Below, piece after piece: positions 53,548-62,515 of a stretch of DNA of 64,000 nucleotides (the stretch's first letter is position 1; the number at the start of each line of letters is the position of its first letter). The translations under genes and the position numbers were made by a program. Below the pieces are notes generated by a model, which did not search any database, was not told the origin of the DNA, and saw nothing but the letters and a program-made list of their open reading frames with translations. This stretch comes from Caballeronia temeraria. GTDB lineage: Bacteria > Pseudomonadota > Gammaproteobacteria > Burkholderiales > Burkholderiaceae. Where the stretch lies: contig NZ_FCOI02000021.1 of NCBI RefSeq assembly GCF_001544795.2, positions 1 to 64,000 on the forward strand, given 5' to 3'.

Positions 53548-53890
53548 CGGCTCCTCCTGTAAAGGACAAAGGACGGTGCTCGGCTTGTACCACATTGAGT
53601 TGTGAGGCAAGAGTTTTATCGGTCAACAGGCGCTTCAGATCACGTAGCGCCTCGCAGTTTGCAACTGGCAATACTGAATACCCGATGTGACGGCAGATAA
53701 CCGGGTCAAACATCCACTGCGGCATCTCCGATACGCGCGCTGTCGCCTCGAAAGGGTCGAGTGCACATCGAAGAATGATCTCGCCATTCTTCTCGACCAC
53801 GTTGAAGATCCAGGCCGTTCGACCGAACCACGGGTGCCAGCGATAGAGAACTTCTCGTGACTCGGTAATGTGGGTCTTGTGTTTGCGGCT
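53360..53890 (-). CDS. DUF5372-like ORF of the serine recombinase element (start unclear)
   Basis: The frame reads 'KHKTHITESREVLYRWHPWF' with 'GEIILRCALDP' and 'MPQWMFDPVICRHIGYS', similar in layout to the DUF5372-type proteins seen before element-borne recombinases. There is no ATG, GTG or TTG near the left of this sequence inside the element; upstream starts would lie in dnaE2. It may use a non-standard start, or be translated from the host gene. The 3' half overlaps the 63-residue gene in another frame. Confidence 0.45.
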   Translation of the reverse strand, partial: SRKHKTHITESREVLYRWHPWFGRTAWIFNVVEKNGEIILRCALDPFEATARVSEMPQWMFDPVICRHIGYSVLPVANCEALRDLKRLLTDKTLASQLNVVQAEHRPLSFTGGADATRSEPPSERSTRSVSALSGDARVGASTGGSAAADSAPAGATTAATPTRIARRGTRTGGVR

Positions 53891-53891
53891 T

Positions 53892-56009
53892 GTAATAGTG
53901 CTGCAGTCCACCTTTGCGCTTCCACGCAGCCATTGCGCGACGAAGCTGATCGGCCTCGCCGGCGCTGAAGCCTGCGGCAAGCATCGCGACCTGCATCACC
54001 TGCTCCTGAAAGATCGGCACGCCGAGCGTGCGGGCCAGCGCCGTTTCCATCTCGGGTGAGGGAAACGACACAGCTTCCAGTCCTTGCCGCCGGCGTAGGT
54101 ACGGATGCACCATGCCGCCCTGAACGGGGCCCGGCCGCACGATCGCGACTTCGATCACGAGGTCATAGAACTGGCGCGGCTGCAGGCGCGGCAACATGCT
54201 CATCTGCGCACGCGATTCGATCTGGAACACGCCTACGGTGTCGGCGCGGCAAATCATTTCGTAGGTCGTGGGATCTTCTGCCGGAATGTCCTGTAATTCA
54301 AATGGCTCGCCGCGCTGCTTGGCGATCAGGTCGAGCGTGCGACGGATCGCCGACAGCATGCCGAGGGCGAGCACGTCGATTTTCAGCAGGCCGAGCGCTT
54401 CAAGGTCGTCCTTATCCCACTGAATCACGCTGCGATCGACCATCGCGGCGTTTTCGATCGGGACGAGTCGCGAGAGCTTGCCGCGCGCAATGACGAAGCC
54501 GCCCGTGTGCTGCGACAGGTGACGCGGGAAGTTCAGCAATTGCGACGCGAGGCTCGCCCACTGCTGAATGATGGGTGTCGACGTGTCTAGGCGCGATTCG
54601 ACAAAGCGGTTGAGTAGATCCGCGCTGGAGTCGAACCAGTGGTGCGACTTGGCTACCTTGTCGACGATGATCGGATCGACGCCGAGCGCCTTGCCCGAAT
54701 CCCGCAGTGCGGATTTCGGACGGTAGGTGGTGACGGCGGCCGCGAGCGCCGCGCGGGTACGCGTGTACTTGCGATAGATGTACTGGATCACTTCTTCGCG
54801 CCGCTGGTGCTCGAAGTCCACGTCGATGTCGGGCGGCTCGCCGCGCTCCTTCGAGATGAACCGCTCGAACAGCATCGAGCTGCGCGCGGGGTCGACCTCG
54901 GTCACGCCCAGGCAGTAGCAGACCGCAGAATTCGCCGCCGACCCGCGCCCCTGACACAGGATGCCTTCGTTGCGCGCGAAGCGCACAAGGTCGTACACGG
55001 TCAGAAAGTACGGCTCGTACCGAAGCTCGGCGATGAGCGCGAGTTCGTGCTCGATGTGCGTCTGCACCTTGTGCGGGATGCCTTTGGGAAAGCGGCGATG
55101 CGCGCCTATGTACGTTTCCTGTCGCAGGTAGGCGGTCGGTGTGGTGCCTTCCGGGATCAGCTCGTCGGGATACTCGTATCGCAGTTCATCCAACGAAAAG
55201 GAGCAGCGATTCGCAATCGTCAGCGTCTCGGCCAGCGCCCGTTCGGGATAGAGATTCGCGAGCCGCAACCTGGCGCGAAGATGTTGCTCGGCGTTCTGCG
55301 CCAGTTCGAACCCGCACTCGGCAATAGACCGGTTCAGACGCACGGCGGTCAGCGTATCCTGCAGCGGCTTGCGAGAACGCACGTGCATGGTGACAGCGCC
55401 GGTGGCCACGACCGGTACGCCGTGCTGGTCGGCGACGTACTCGACGATGCCGCGGTGGATATCGTCCATCGCGCGGGCGTGGAGCGTCAGCGCCGCCCAG
55501 CAACGGCCCTCGAACGTGCGGGCGAGCCATTCCATCTGCGCATCGAGTCGCTCTTCCTTTGCGGGATATTCGGGCGAGAGGATGACGAGGCAGTCGGGCA
55601 GACCCTTCAGATGTTCGTGCGGCGCTTCGGGCCGCGCCAGATCGTTCGGCCTCAGCAGGTAGGTGCCCTTCGACGTGCGCGTGCGCGCGAGCGTGATGAG
55701 TTCCGACAGGTTCCCATAGCCATTGCGGTTCATGGCCAGCGCCGTGAAGGCGAGGGCAGGCGTGCCGTCGGCGTTGGCCAACTGGAAATGCGCGCCGACG
55801 ATGAGCCGGATATTTGCTTCCTTGGCGGCGACGTGCGCGCGGACGATGCCGGCGAGTGAGCATTCGTCGGTGATGGCGATCGCGAGATAACCAAGCTGCT
55901 CAGCGCGCAGAATCAGTTCTTCCGAGTGCGAGGCGGCGCGCAGGAACGTGAAGTTGGAGAAGCACTGCAACTCGGCATAGCCGGGCAGCATGGAGGAGTA
56001 CACGTCCAT
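53892..56009 (-). pseudogene. dnaE2: 5' fragment of error-prone polymerase DnaE2 (interrupted)
   Basis: 706 codons from ATG 56009, 4 bp after the imuB stop. It has the PHP domain ('YAELQCFSNFTFLRAASHSE'), the palm with catalytic acidic residues ('RGSAANSAVCYCLGVTEVDP', 'PPDIDVDFEHQRREEVIQYI') and 'FPRHLSQHTGGFVIA'. It ends 'RRAMAAWKRKGGLQHYY' at the element border, then runs into foreign sequence to a stop at 53706. DnaE2 is the lesion-bypass polymerase of the ImuA-ImuB-DnaE2 mutasome. The C-terminal clamp and OB parts are cut off. Confidence 0.93.
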
Positions 56010-56013
56010 CGCT

Positions 56014-57492
56014 TCACCCGAACAGGCCGTGCAGGAACCATCGTGGATCTTCTTCGGCGCGGCTGCCGACGCGCTCGCGGTAGATCCAGTAGCAAGTGTG
56101 GTCGTCGGCTTCGGCGACGAAGTAGTCGCGCGTGACGAGCTCGCCTCCCCACCATCCCGCTTCGACGCGCTCACCGGGCGAAACCGTGCGCAACGGACTG
56201 CCATAGAACGGCCGGTGCTGGCGCGTCATCAACTGGATGGGCGTCTCCAGCAGCCATGAAGGGCGCGGCTGATCGCCGGGCAGCGGACAGCCTTTGACGT
56301 CGCTCGACACCGGCACCCAGTTCGAAACGATCTCGGGCCGATGATCGGCCACGGGCGCGGCGCGCAACACGTTCTTGTGGCCAAGACGCGCGACGAGCAA
56401 CTCCATCAACCGGTTATGGTCGGCCGCGCTGCCGCCTGGCTCGGGAAATAGCGTGTCCGACGGCGGCTCGGCCGCTTCGACGTCATTGACTTCGAGGCGC
56501 ACGGCGATGACCGCGGCCGCCAGCTCGACGCGCCCAAGCCGCTCTTTCAGCAAGCGCGTGAGGTGTTCCTCGTGCCACGTGGGTTCCGCGAGCGCTACCT
56601 CAATCGTCGTTGGCGGCAACGCCGCGCGCCCGCGCTCATGTTCGAGTTCCATTGAGAAACGCGTGAGCGCCAGTTGCTTGCTGGCGAGCCAACCGGTCAA
56701 CTGCACGATGAGCCGCCGCGCGACAAAGAGGACAGCTTCCGCATGCTCGATGCGATCCGGCAACTCGATTCGTGCGTTGAAGGACGGCGACGTCTGTACC
56801 CATTCATAGAGTTCGGGCGCTTCGCCCACGGCGCGATCGAGCGTATCCAGCAGCGCGGTACCGCAGCGCTTTTTCAGACCGGCGCGCGGCAAGCGCCGTA
56901 GGTCCGCCACGCTCGTGCATCCGAGGCCATCGAACCAGTCGGCATAGCGTCGAGCTTCCAACACCAGCAAGGCGGGCAAGCGCGGCAATTGACGCATCAG
57001 CGAGCGGATGGACAGACGGCGGCCGCCGCGATAGCGGGCCATGAGCCACGCGCTCTGGCCGGTGGGCGCGACGCTCATGCGGACAGTGAAGCCAAACGCC
57101 GCGAGCGAGGCGCAAACCGCGCGTCGGAGCGCGCGCACCCCGCCGAATAAGCGCAAGCTCGCCGACACGTCGACCAAGACTGTCTGCTCCTCGGCGATGG
57201 CGACTTGCGGACTGAACTGCATTAGGGCGGTGGCCACGTCCGCGACGGCCTGCTGCTCCTTCAACTCGTCTTTGTCGTGAATGCGCGCATCGGGCGCGAG
57301 CGTGAGAACGCCGCCTTTGCGCATGCCCATGCGGACACCGGCCTCGTGCGCCATATGATCGAGTGCGACCACACGCTCATGGTCGAGCACGACTAGGCCC
57401 GGACCGAAGCCGGCTTCACTCGTGGACGACCAGTTCGGCTGGAAGACTTCTCGGCTGAGGTGCGGCAGATACACGCCGATCCACACTAGCAT
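56014..57492 (-). CDS. imuB: ImuB, Y-family-like mutasome adaptor
   Basis: A 492-residue DinB-like protein that lacks the usual catalytic acidic motif and serves as the hub linking ImuA, DnaE2 and the sliding clamp. 'VWIGVYLPHLSREVF' opens the fold; a helix-hairpin-helix part is around 'GLGCTSVADLRRLPRAGLKK'. 'SDTLFPEPGG' near residue 370 looks like a clamp-binding motif. The long C-terminus ('RPFYGSPLRTVSPGERVEAG', 'RDYFVAEADDHTCYWIYRER') is family-typical. It starts inside the end of imuA (77 bp overlap) and is followed closely by dnaE2. Confidence 0.93.
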   Translation of the reverse strand: MLVWIGVYLPHLSREVFQPNWSSTSEAGFGPGLVVLDHERVVALDHMAHEAGVRMGMRKGGVLTLAPDARIHDKDELKEQQAVADVATALMQFSPQVAIAEEQTVLVDVSASLRLFGGVRALRRAVCASLAAFGFTVRMSVAPTGQSAWLMARYRGGRRLSIRSLMRQLPRLPALLVLEARRYADWFDGLGCTSVADLRRLPRAGLKKRCGTALLDTLDRAVGEAPELYEWVQTSPSFNARIELPDRIEHAEAVLFVARRLIVQLTGWLASKQLALTRFSMELEHERGRAALPPTTIEVALAEPTWHEEHLTRLLKERLGRVELAAAVIAVRLEVNDVEAAEPPSDTLFPEPGGSAADHNRLMELLVARLGHKNVLRAAPVADHRPEIVSNWVPVSSDVKGCPLPGDQPRPSWLLETPIQLMTRQHRPFYGSPLRTVSPGERVEAGWWGGELVTRDYFVAEADDHTCYWIYRERVGSRAEEDPRWFLHGLFG

Positions 57493-58123
57493 GGCGATTC
57501 AACAGGATAGGCGAATGAGTCAGTTCAACCACAAGCGGCTCATCACGCGCCGGGCCGCGGCGCTTGACGAACTCCAATGAAACGCTGTCGCGCGCGGGGC
57601 GTACAGCAATGCGAAGCGGAGCAGGCGACGTATCGCTCGCAGCAGCGAGCGGCCGGACCATGAAGAACAACGACTCACTCGTCTGCGCGGCAAGGTGCAG
57701 GCGGCGTAGCGCTTCCGGTCGAACATGCGTTTGCCAGAAGATCAGTGCGCCGAACGTCCCCGCGCGAAGAATCTGCTCGCCCGCCCAAAGCGCATCTGCG
57801 GTCTTCTGAGCGCGCACGACGTTGATCGACGTCTCAGACAGACCCCAGTACGCCGCTGCTTCGGGTTGAAAGCGGTGAGGCGGCTGCACGAAAGCAATGC
57901 GCCGTCCGGCGACAGCCTTCAGCGCCGGCAGCAGCAATCGCATTTCGCCAACGCCCGGCTGCTGCACCAGCAGGTCGGTCAGCGCGCCTTTGGGCCAACC
58001 GCCGCCCGGCAGTTCTGCGGCGAGCGTCTCGGAGCCACACGGCACGACGTTCACGCGAGCAGAGGCCAGCTGCGAGCCGCGCCAGATCGATGGATGAAGG
58101 TCTTCGAGGGCCAACGCTCCCAT
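57416..58123 (-). CDS. imuA: ImuA, SOS mutasome protein
   Basis: A 235-residue RecA-like/SulA-related protein of SOS mutasomes: 'HPSIWRGSQLA', 'TLAAELPGGGWPKGALTDLL' and 'RRIAFVQPPHRFQPEAAAYW'. It binds the other subunits and directs damage-induced mutagenesis. The ATG at 58123 or the TTG two codons before it may start translation; no clear ribosome site is seen and a LexA box sits just upstream, so the leader is very short. First gene of imuA-imuB-dnaE2. Confidence 0.88.
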   Translation of the reverse strand: MGALALEDLHPSIWRGSQLASARVNVVPCGSETLAAELPGGGWPKGALTDLLVQQPGVGEMRLLLPALKAVAGRRIAFVQPPHRFQPEAAAYWGLSETSINVVRAQKTADALWAGEQILRAGTFGALIFWQTHVRPEALRRLHLAAQTSESLFFMVRPLAAASDTSPAPLRIAVRPARDSVSLEFVKRRGPARDEPLVVELTHSPILLNRHASVDRRVSAAPQPRSLPAELVVHE

Positions 58124-58134
58124 GTTCAACGCCG

Positions 58135-58154
58135 TACTGTATGTTTGTACAGTA
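58135..58154. promoter_or_regulatory. LexA-type SOS box upstream of imuA
   Basis: TACTGTATGTTTGTACAGTA has seven-bp perfect arms with the CTG-N10-CAG core of proteobacterial LexA operators. It lies 12 bp upstream of the imuA start, so damage-induced cleavage of LexA should switch on the whole mutasome operon. Confidence 0.85.
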
Positions 58155-58566
58155 GTCTACAGGAAGGACAGCGGTTTGGTATGCCAGAGGAGCGCAACAA
58201 CTTTCGCAGCGCGAGTAAGCTTGTCGCATGGAAACGTCAGTCTTGATTGCCGAATCGGTATCGGTTACTTATTCGGGCGCTTTACATTTCCAACAGCCAC
58301 GAAGAGGACTGTGCTCACGCGAGTGAAAAAGCATGACAGCAGACAGCACACAGATCACCGGAAAGGAGAATATTCTGTGTGTGGAGGTGGCGTTCAGAAG
58401 AAGAATCCTATTCCGCGCTAACGATTGCGAAAAGACTGACTGCCTCCCGCAAACGTTTACCCTGTGTAACTAATTGTTGCAAAGTCGGATTTGTGATCAG
58501 ACAACTCATTCGCGCCTTCGTTGACAGCGCGACGAGCAAGTCGAAATTACTCTCTGGTCTGCCGCT
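58155..58566. other. Intergenic region imuA-flhD
   Basis: About 410 bp without a long gene. A 14-codon frame with a strong ribosome site (GTG 58377, stop 58421, AAAGGAGAA before it) could be a leader peptide. The flhDC promoter should also be here; no confident -35/-10 pair was picked. Confidence 0.4.
58377..58421 (+). CDS. Possible 14-residue micro-ORF
   Basis: GTG start 7 bp after AAGGAGA, product MCGGGVQKKNPIPR. Its Shine-Dalgarno is strong for its size and it lies 145 bp before flhD. Could be a leader peptide or chance. Confidence 0.25.
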   Translation: MCGGGVQKKNPIPR

Positions 58567-58863
58567 ATGAACACCACCTCCGATCTCAGTGCTATCCGCG
58601 AACTGAACATGTCGTACCTCGCGCTCGCGCAGCGCATTCTGGCATCGGACCGGGAAGCGGCACAGTCGCACTTGGGTCTCTCGGTGGATACGGCGGACAT
58701 GCTTCTGAAACTCTCGCCGGAACAGACGCTGAAACTCGCATCGTCGTCGCAAGTGCTGTGCTTCTTCCGCATGAGCACCGATGCGATGCTCGCGGGCCTC
58801 GCCGGTCGCAGCCACGACGTTGTGGCGTCGCCCGTCGCTAACGACGTCCTTATGGCGGCCTGA
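58567..58863 (+). CDS. flhD: FlhD, flagellar master regulator subunit
   Basis: A 98-residue protein with the FlhD pattern 'IRELNMSYLALAQRILASDR' and 'LGLSVDTADMLLKLSPEQTL'. With FlhC it forms the FlhD4C2 activator that turns on class 2 flagellar operons. It is followed by flhC after 2 bp. No other flagellar gene is in the window, so this looks like an extra copy on an accessory replicon. Confidence 0.92.
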   Translation: MNTTSDLSAIRELNMSYLALAQRILASDREAAQSHLGLSVDTADMLLKLSPEQTLKLASSSQVLCFFRMSTDAMLAGLAGRSHDVVASPVANDVLMAA

Positions 58864-58865
58864 AG

Positions 58866-59450
58866 ATGACCACGACCACGCCTTCGAAGAGCCTCGCTGA
58901 CGAAGCGGCACAAGTCATGCGCGCCATCACGCTGATCAAGCTCGGCGCTCGCATGCAAGTGCTGGAATCGGAAATCCCGACGATTTCGCGTGAACGGCTC
59001 ATTCGTCTCTATCGAGAAGTGAAGGGCGCATCGCCGCCAAAGGGCATGCTGCCGTTCTCGGAGGACTGGTATCTGACGTGGGCGCCGAACATCCATACGT
59101 CGATGTTCGCAAACGTCTACGCCTTTCTCGAAGCGAACAGCAAAGGCTTGGACCGCGTGGATCTGCTGACTCGTGCGTACTCGCTCTATGCCGAGCACTT
59201 CGACATGATCGGCGAGCCGTTGCAGATGGACCTGACGCGCGCGTGGACCTTCATCCGTTTCAAGGACGCCGGCATCCTGCGTCTCGCGGGTTGCACGCGT
59301 TGCCGCGGCAAGTTCGTCGCGCACGCCCATGAGCCGTCGCATTCGATGGTGTGTGGCATCTGCCAGCCGCCGTCACGAGCAGGTAAGACCAAGGCGGCCG
59401 CAAAAGCCGCGCTCGAGCGCGACGCCGCCTTGCAGGCAAAGGCGGCCTGA
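58866..59450 (+). CDS. flhC: FlhC, flagellar master regulator subunit
   Basis: A 194-residue DNA-binding subunit of FlhD4C2. It has helical 'RAITLIKLGARMQVLESEIP' and 'SRERLIRLYREVKGASPPKG', and the zinc-binding cysteines in 'GCTRCRGKFV' and 'VCGICQPPSRA'. All four Cys are present. Operon with flhD; converges on the helicase gene, whose stop is 5 bp away. Confidence 0.93.
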   Translation: MTTTTPSKSLADEAAQVMRAITLIKLGARMQVLESEIPTISRERLIRLYREVKGASPPKGMLPFSEDWYLTWAPNIHTSMFANVYAFLEANSKGLDRVDLLTRAYSLYAEHFDMIGEPLQMDLTRAWTFIRFKDAGILRLAGCTRCRGKFVAHAHEPSHSMVCGICQPPSRAGKTKAAAKAALERDAALQAKAA

Positions 59451-59455
59451 GCGTT

Positions 59456-60934
59456 TTATCCGCGAGCGGCCTTCGGCACGTTGAAAAGCCGAAGCAGCTC
59501 GTCACGAACATCGGAGATGTCGAGCACATGCTGCGCGCGCGTAAGTGCGACATACAGCAGCCGCATCTCGTCCTCGTCTAACGTCAGCCGGCCGTCGACC
59601 ATCTTGAAGCGGAAGTCGTTGACGATCCGCACGCGCTTCCATTCCAGTCCTTTCGCCCGATGGATGGTCGAGATGACATAGTCAGCTTGGCCCTCCGGCG
59701 TCTGACGTTGAGCGAGCGCGCGCAAGTAATCCGTGCCGCGATCGTCGACGATCTCTACGACAGGCAGCAAATCGCGCCCGACAGCGCTGCGCGCGAAAGC
59801 CTGAGCTTCTTTCCAGTTCTCGAATAGCGATAGGGCCGTTGGGCGGAAAGCCCGTCTTCCGTTGAGCAACTGATCGGCGCCGTCCGCAAAGGCAATGATC
59901 TCGCTCGGGTTCATGCGAAGCGCCGGTCGGTGTCCCATCTCAATGCCCGCCGCGAACTGCCAGATTGCGGTCGCGTTCTTCCGGCAAAGCACCGCGTCCA
60001 CGGGCGGCTGCACTGACGGATCTTCGACCATGATCGAGCCGATGGTCGGCTGGCCGCGGATCGGGGTGGATTCCCCAAGCAGTGCGAGCACACAACTCGC
60101 GAGTCCTGCGAAGGTCGGCCCGAAACGGAACGATTCGGTCAGCGGCCGTTCGGGCGCAGCGATCTGCGCCATCGCGTTGACGGCGCCGCGCCACTCGTAA
60201 ATCTGCTGATACGGATCGCCCACGTAGATCTTTTGCGCATGCCGTTGCTGGGCAAGAACGGACAGCATGATCCCATCGCTATCCTGGGCTTCGTCGAACA
60301 AGATGAAGTCGGCGTTGATGCGCGGATTGGACTGGCCCCACACCTTCAGATAAACGTCTGGCTGTATCGCCTTCAGACCGCGTGGGTTGATGCTTTCCGC
60401 CCATAGCCGCCCAACGCTGGGCGCGAGCTGCTCTCGCAGCCAGTCGGCCGCATCGTCGCGGATCTTTTCATCGACCGGTATGTGGAAGGGCTGCGGCGTG
60501 TCGTCAGCGGACCGACAAAAGCGGCCGAGACCGTCTGCGATCATCCGGCCGATCTCGAACGGCGCGACTTCCGCATTCTTTCCCGTGATGGTCGGCACTT
60601 CGATAGGACCGACCCCATATCGCGCGGCGAGTTCGTGCGGTGGCTCCGCGGGCAGATTGATGCGCGCGGTCAGCCACGCGGGCGTGCTAGCGTAGGCGAG
60701 CGAATGGACGGTGCGGGCTGAGACGTTGGCGGGAAAGCCTCGGCGCGCCGAGTCCGCGATCTCCTTATTGAACGCCAGATAGCTACCGCGCCGGCCAGTG
60801 AGCTGCTGAGCGACGAGCCGAAGCGTCGAAGTCTTTCCAGCGCCCGCATACGCTTTGACCTTCAGATCGCCACCGCCTTTTGCGGCTTCGACGACGGCTT
60901 CCTGTTCCGCCGTGGGTTTGTATGCCTTGGCCAC
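59456..60934 (-). CDS. UvrD-like superfamily 1 helicase
   Basis: A 492-residue helicase, distinct from the one at 2833. Motifs: Q-motif 'YKPTAEQEAVVE', Walker A 'AYAGAGKTSTL', 'ARTVHSLAYAS', Walker B 'FILFDEAQDSDG', 'YVGDPYQQIYEWRGA', 'LTESFRF', 'STIHRAKGLEWKRV' and 'LLYVALTRAQHVLD'. It resembles the compact UvrD-like helicases of plasmids and phages. Start chosen at GTG 60934 with GGAAGAG ahead; a TTG at 60949 is an alternative. May act in repair or replication of the element. Confidence 0.88.
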   Translation of the reverse strand: MAKAYKPTAEQEAVVEAAKGGGDLKVKAYAGAGKTSTLRLVAQQLTGRRGSYLAFNKEIADSARRGFPANVSARTVHSLAYASTPAWLTARINLPAEPPHELAARYGVGPIEVPTITGKNAEVAPFEIGRMIADGLGRFCRSADDTPQPFHIPVDEKIRDDAADWLREQLAPSVGRLWAESINPRGLKAIQPDVYLKVWGQSNPRINADFILFDEAQDSDGIMLSVLAQQRHAQKIYVGDPYQQIYEWRGAVNAMAQIAAPERPLTESFRFGPTFAGLASCVLALLGESTPIRGQPTIGSIMVEDPSVQPPVDAVLCRKNATAIWQFAAGIEMGHRPALRMNPSEIIAFADGADQLLNGRRAFRPTALSLFENWKEAQAFARSAVGRDLLPVVEIVDDRGTDYLRALAQRQTPEGQADYVISTIHRAKGLEWKRVRIVNDFRFKMVDGRLTLDEDEMRLLYVALTRAQHVLDISDVRDELLRLFNVPKAARG

Positions 60935-61015
60935 CGATCGCTCTTCCAACGAAAAGAAGCAGTGTGCCGCAAGTTCGACCGACCGGTGCCGACGCGGCCG
61001 CCGCGCTCGCTGCCG

Positions 61016-61408
61016 CTACTTGCGTCCGCCGGCGATGAAGCGAGGCGGAAAGATGATGCAGCCGTGTTCGTCGCGCTCGAAGGGCAGGTCTGAACCGTCC
61101 AGCATCTTCTCGACGTCCTGGACCTCGGGCAATGGTGGCCACGGCCACGCTTTTGTCGCCCATGATGGAATCCAGTCCTGACGAACAAAGCCGAGTTCTT
61201 CCGGCTCGTCCCATATCGAATCGAACGTTTCGTCGAGAAGTTGCTGCATATAGGCGACGTGCTCAAGACGCATCGACCACCAGTGACGTCGGACGCGGTC
61301 TTCGCCGGCGATTACGGTGCGCGACTCCAGATCGAGCACGAACCGGTGCTTCATGTAGGGCTCGGTGGCCCACAGCGATTCCCATTCTCCGACCGCATAT
61401 CGTTGCAT
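61016..61408 (-). CDS. Hypothetical protein
   Basis: A 130-residue Trp-rich acidic protein (MQRYAVGEWESLWATEPYMK...) behind GGAG. No family recognised. It lies 8 bp after another unknown gene and upstream of the helicase in the same direction, so the three may form an operon. Confidence 0.6.
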   Translation of the reverse strand: MQRYAVGEWESLWATEPYMKHRFVLDLESRTVIAGEDRVRRHWWSMRLEHVAYMQQLLDETFDSIWDEPEELGFVRQDWIPSWATKAWPWPPLPEVQDVEKMLDGSDLPFERDEHGCIIFPPRFIAGGRK

Positions 61409-61416
61409 CGACGCTC

Positions 61417-61803
61417 CTAGTCCCAGCCCCAATCGTGACGCTCTTTCGCATGGAGAGCCAACCCAAGAATTTCCGGTAAGCCAAACGACGACGCCCTTCG
61501 TTTTGCTGCGATGAACTGGTCGACGAGTGCCGGCTTCACCCTGAGCATCACCATCGCCTTCAGTTCGTCATAGTCGAAGAGATGCATCATCGCGGGTCGG
61601 TTTGCAACCAACGCGCTGATCTCGCGACAGCGAACCGCCTCGCGAGCGCTCGCCAATCCGTAATTTTGCCGCACCTGCTCATGTACGGCGCGACGCGCGT
61701 CGATGCGGTCTTCTTTCGTCTGGTACTGCTCGAATACATCAAACTCGATGTCCAAAAGCGCGAGGCTTATCTCGTTTCCTGCTTCTATAAATCTCGGCGG
61801 CAC
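61417..61803 (-). CDS. Hypothetical protein
   Basis: A 128-residue helical protein (MPPRFIEAGNEISLALLDIE...). No domain seen. Immediately upstream of the 130-residue gene, same strand. Confidence 0.55.
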   Translation of the reverse strand: MPPRFIEAGNEISLALLDIEFDVFEQYQTKEDRIDARRAVHEQVRQNYGLASAREAVRCREISALVANRPAMMHLFDYDELKAMVMLRVKPALVDQFIAAKRRASSFGLPEILGLALHAKERHDWGWD

Positions 61804-61848
61804 AGCAGATCCCTTCTCCCTAAAACTGTTGCTCAGCGGTAGATGACG

Positions 61849-62487
61849 TCATAGCGGCCGCGCCACGAAACTCTTAAGGGTTTGCCGAAAAGCCCTTATC
61901 TGGACCGTCGGTCCAGAACCTTCAGCAGCCACGTCGACGGGGCGCGCGCTTGCTAGGTCCACGAAGATGGGTAGACTGCCGCCGACGATGTCGCGTGACT
62001 CTACGGAGACAACGGGGGGCGTCCATGGTTCGGCAGACGGCCGAGTGGTCGGCAGGTCAGCCGCATTAAAGTCGAGCGAGTATTCAGTGAAACGCCGGTC
62101 TGTCTCGACAACGACACGCGTGCGGTCCACGCGAATGCCCCGAAGCTCTTGGCCGACAATGCGGCCGATGACGACGTCGAGTTCTTGCTCTCGCGCAAGG
62201 CGAACGGTTCCTGCGTGGTGCTTACGATGCAGGTGAATCACAACAGCCGCTGTGGGTTCTTCTTCAAGTAGCACCAAGCGGTAAGTCGCGACTCGAGGCT
62301 CCCGTTTCTCATTCGCGTAGACGATGTCTCTGAATTTTCCTAGATACGCCATGCTCTCTCCGTTAGCTGCCGCGACACCATCGTCACGACTCACTACCGA
62401 GCCTACGGAACGGCCAGTGAAGTCAAGGGAAGCCGGCAAACCGATCGAGGGTGCGATGTGGCGTTCATAATGCTGTCGAGCAGCCAT
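61849..62487 (-). CDS. Hypothetical protein
   Basis: Up to 212 residues; a start at ATG 62352 (MAYLGKFRDIV) would give 167. The core is beta-rich ('RVATYRLVLLEEEPTAAVVI', 'GIRVDRTRVVVETDRRFTEY'). Function unknown. Divergent from the TetR gene, with only 28 bp between starts if the long form is used, which argues for the shorter start. Confidence 0.5.
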   Translation of the reverse strand: MAARQHYERHIAPSIGLPASLDFTGRSVGSVVSRDDGVAAANGESMAYLGKFRDIVYANEKREPRVATYRLVLLEEEPTAAVVIHLHRKHHAGTVRLAREQELDVVIGRIVGQELRGIRVDRTRVVVETDRRFTEYSLDFNAADLPTTRPSAEPWTPPVVSVESRDIVGGSLPIFVDLASARPVDVAAEGSGPTVQIRAFRQTLKSFVARPL

Positions 62488-62515
62488 ATGCCGCCGCTAA
62501 TTTGACCGACAAAAA

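Larger units (their letters stand above)
51266..53891 (-). mobile_element. Large serine recombinase element inserted in dnaE2
   Basis: A 2626-bp insertion with three leftward genes: an N-terminal DUF5372-like ORF, a 63-residue ORF and a 689-residue serine recombinase. The boundaries are set by the break in dnaE2 coding. Only the three bases GTA (51263-51265 and 53892-53894) are shared at the ends, with no long inverted repeats, as expected for site-specific crossover at a short core. Confidence 0.85.

Noticed and set aside
54639-55859. 406-codon open frame on the plus strand
   Set aside because: Antisense to the well-supported dnaE2 5' part; no family features.
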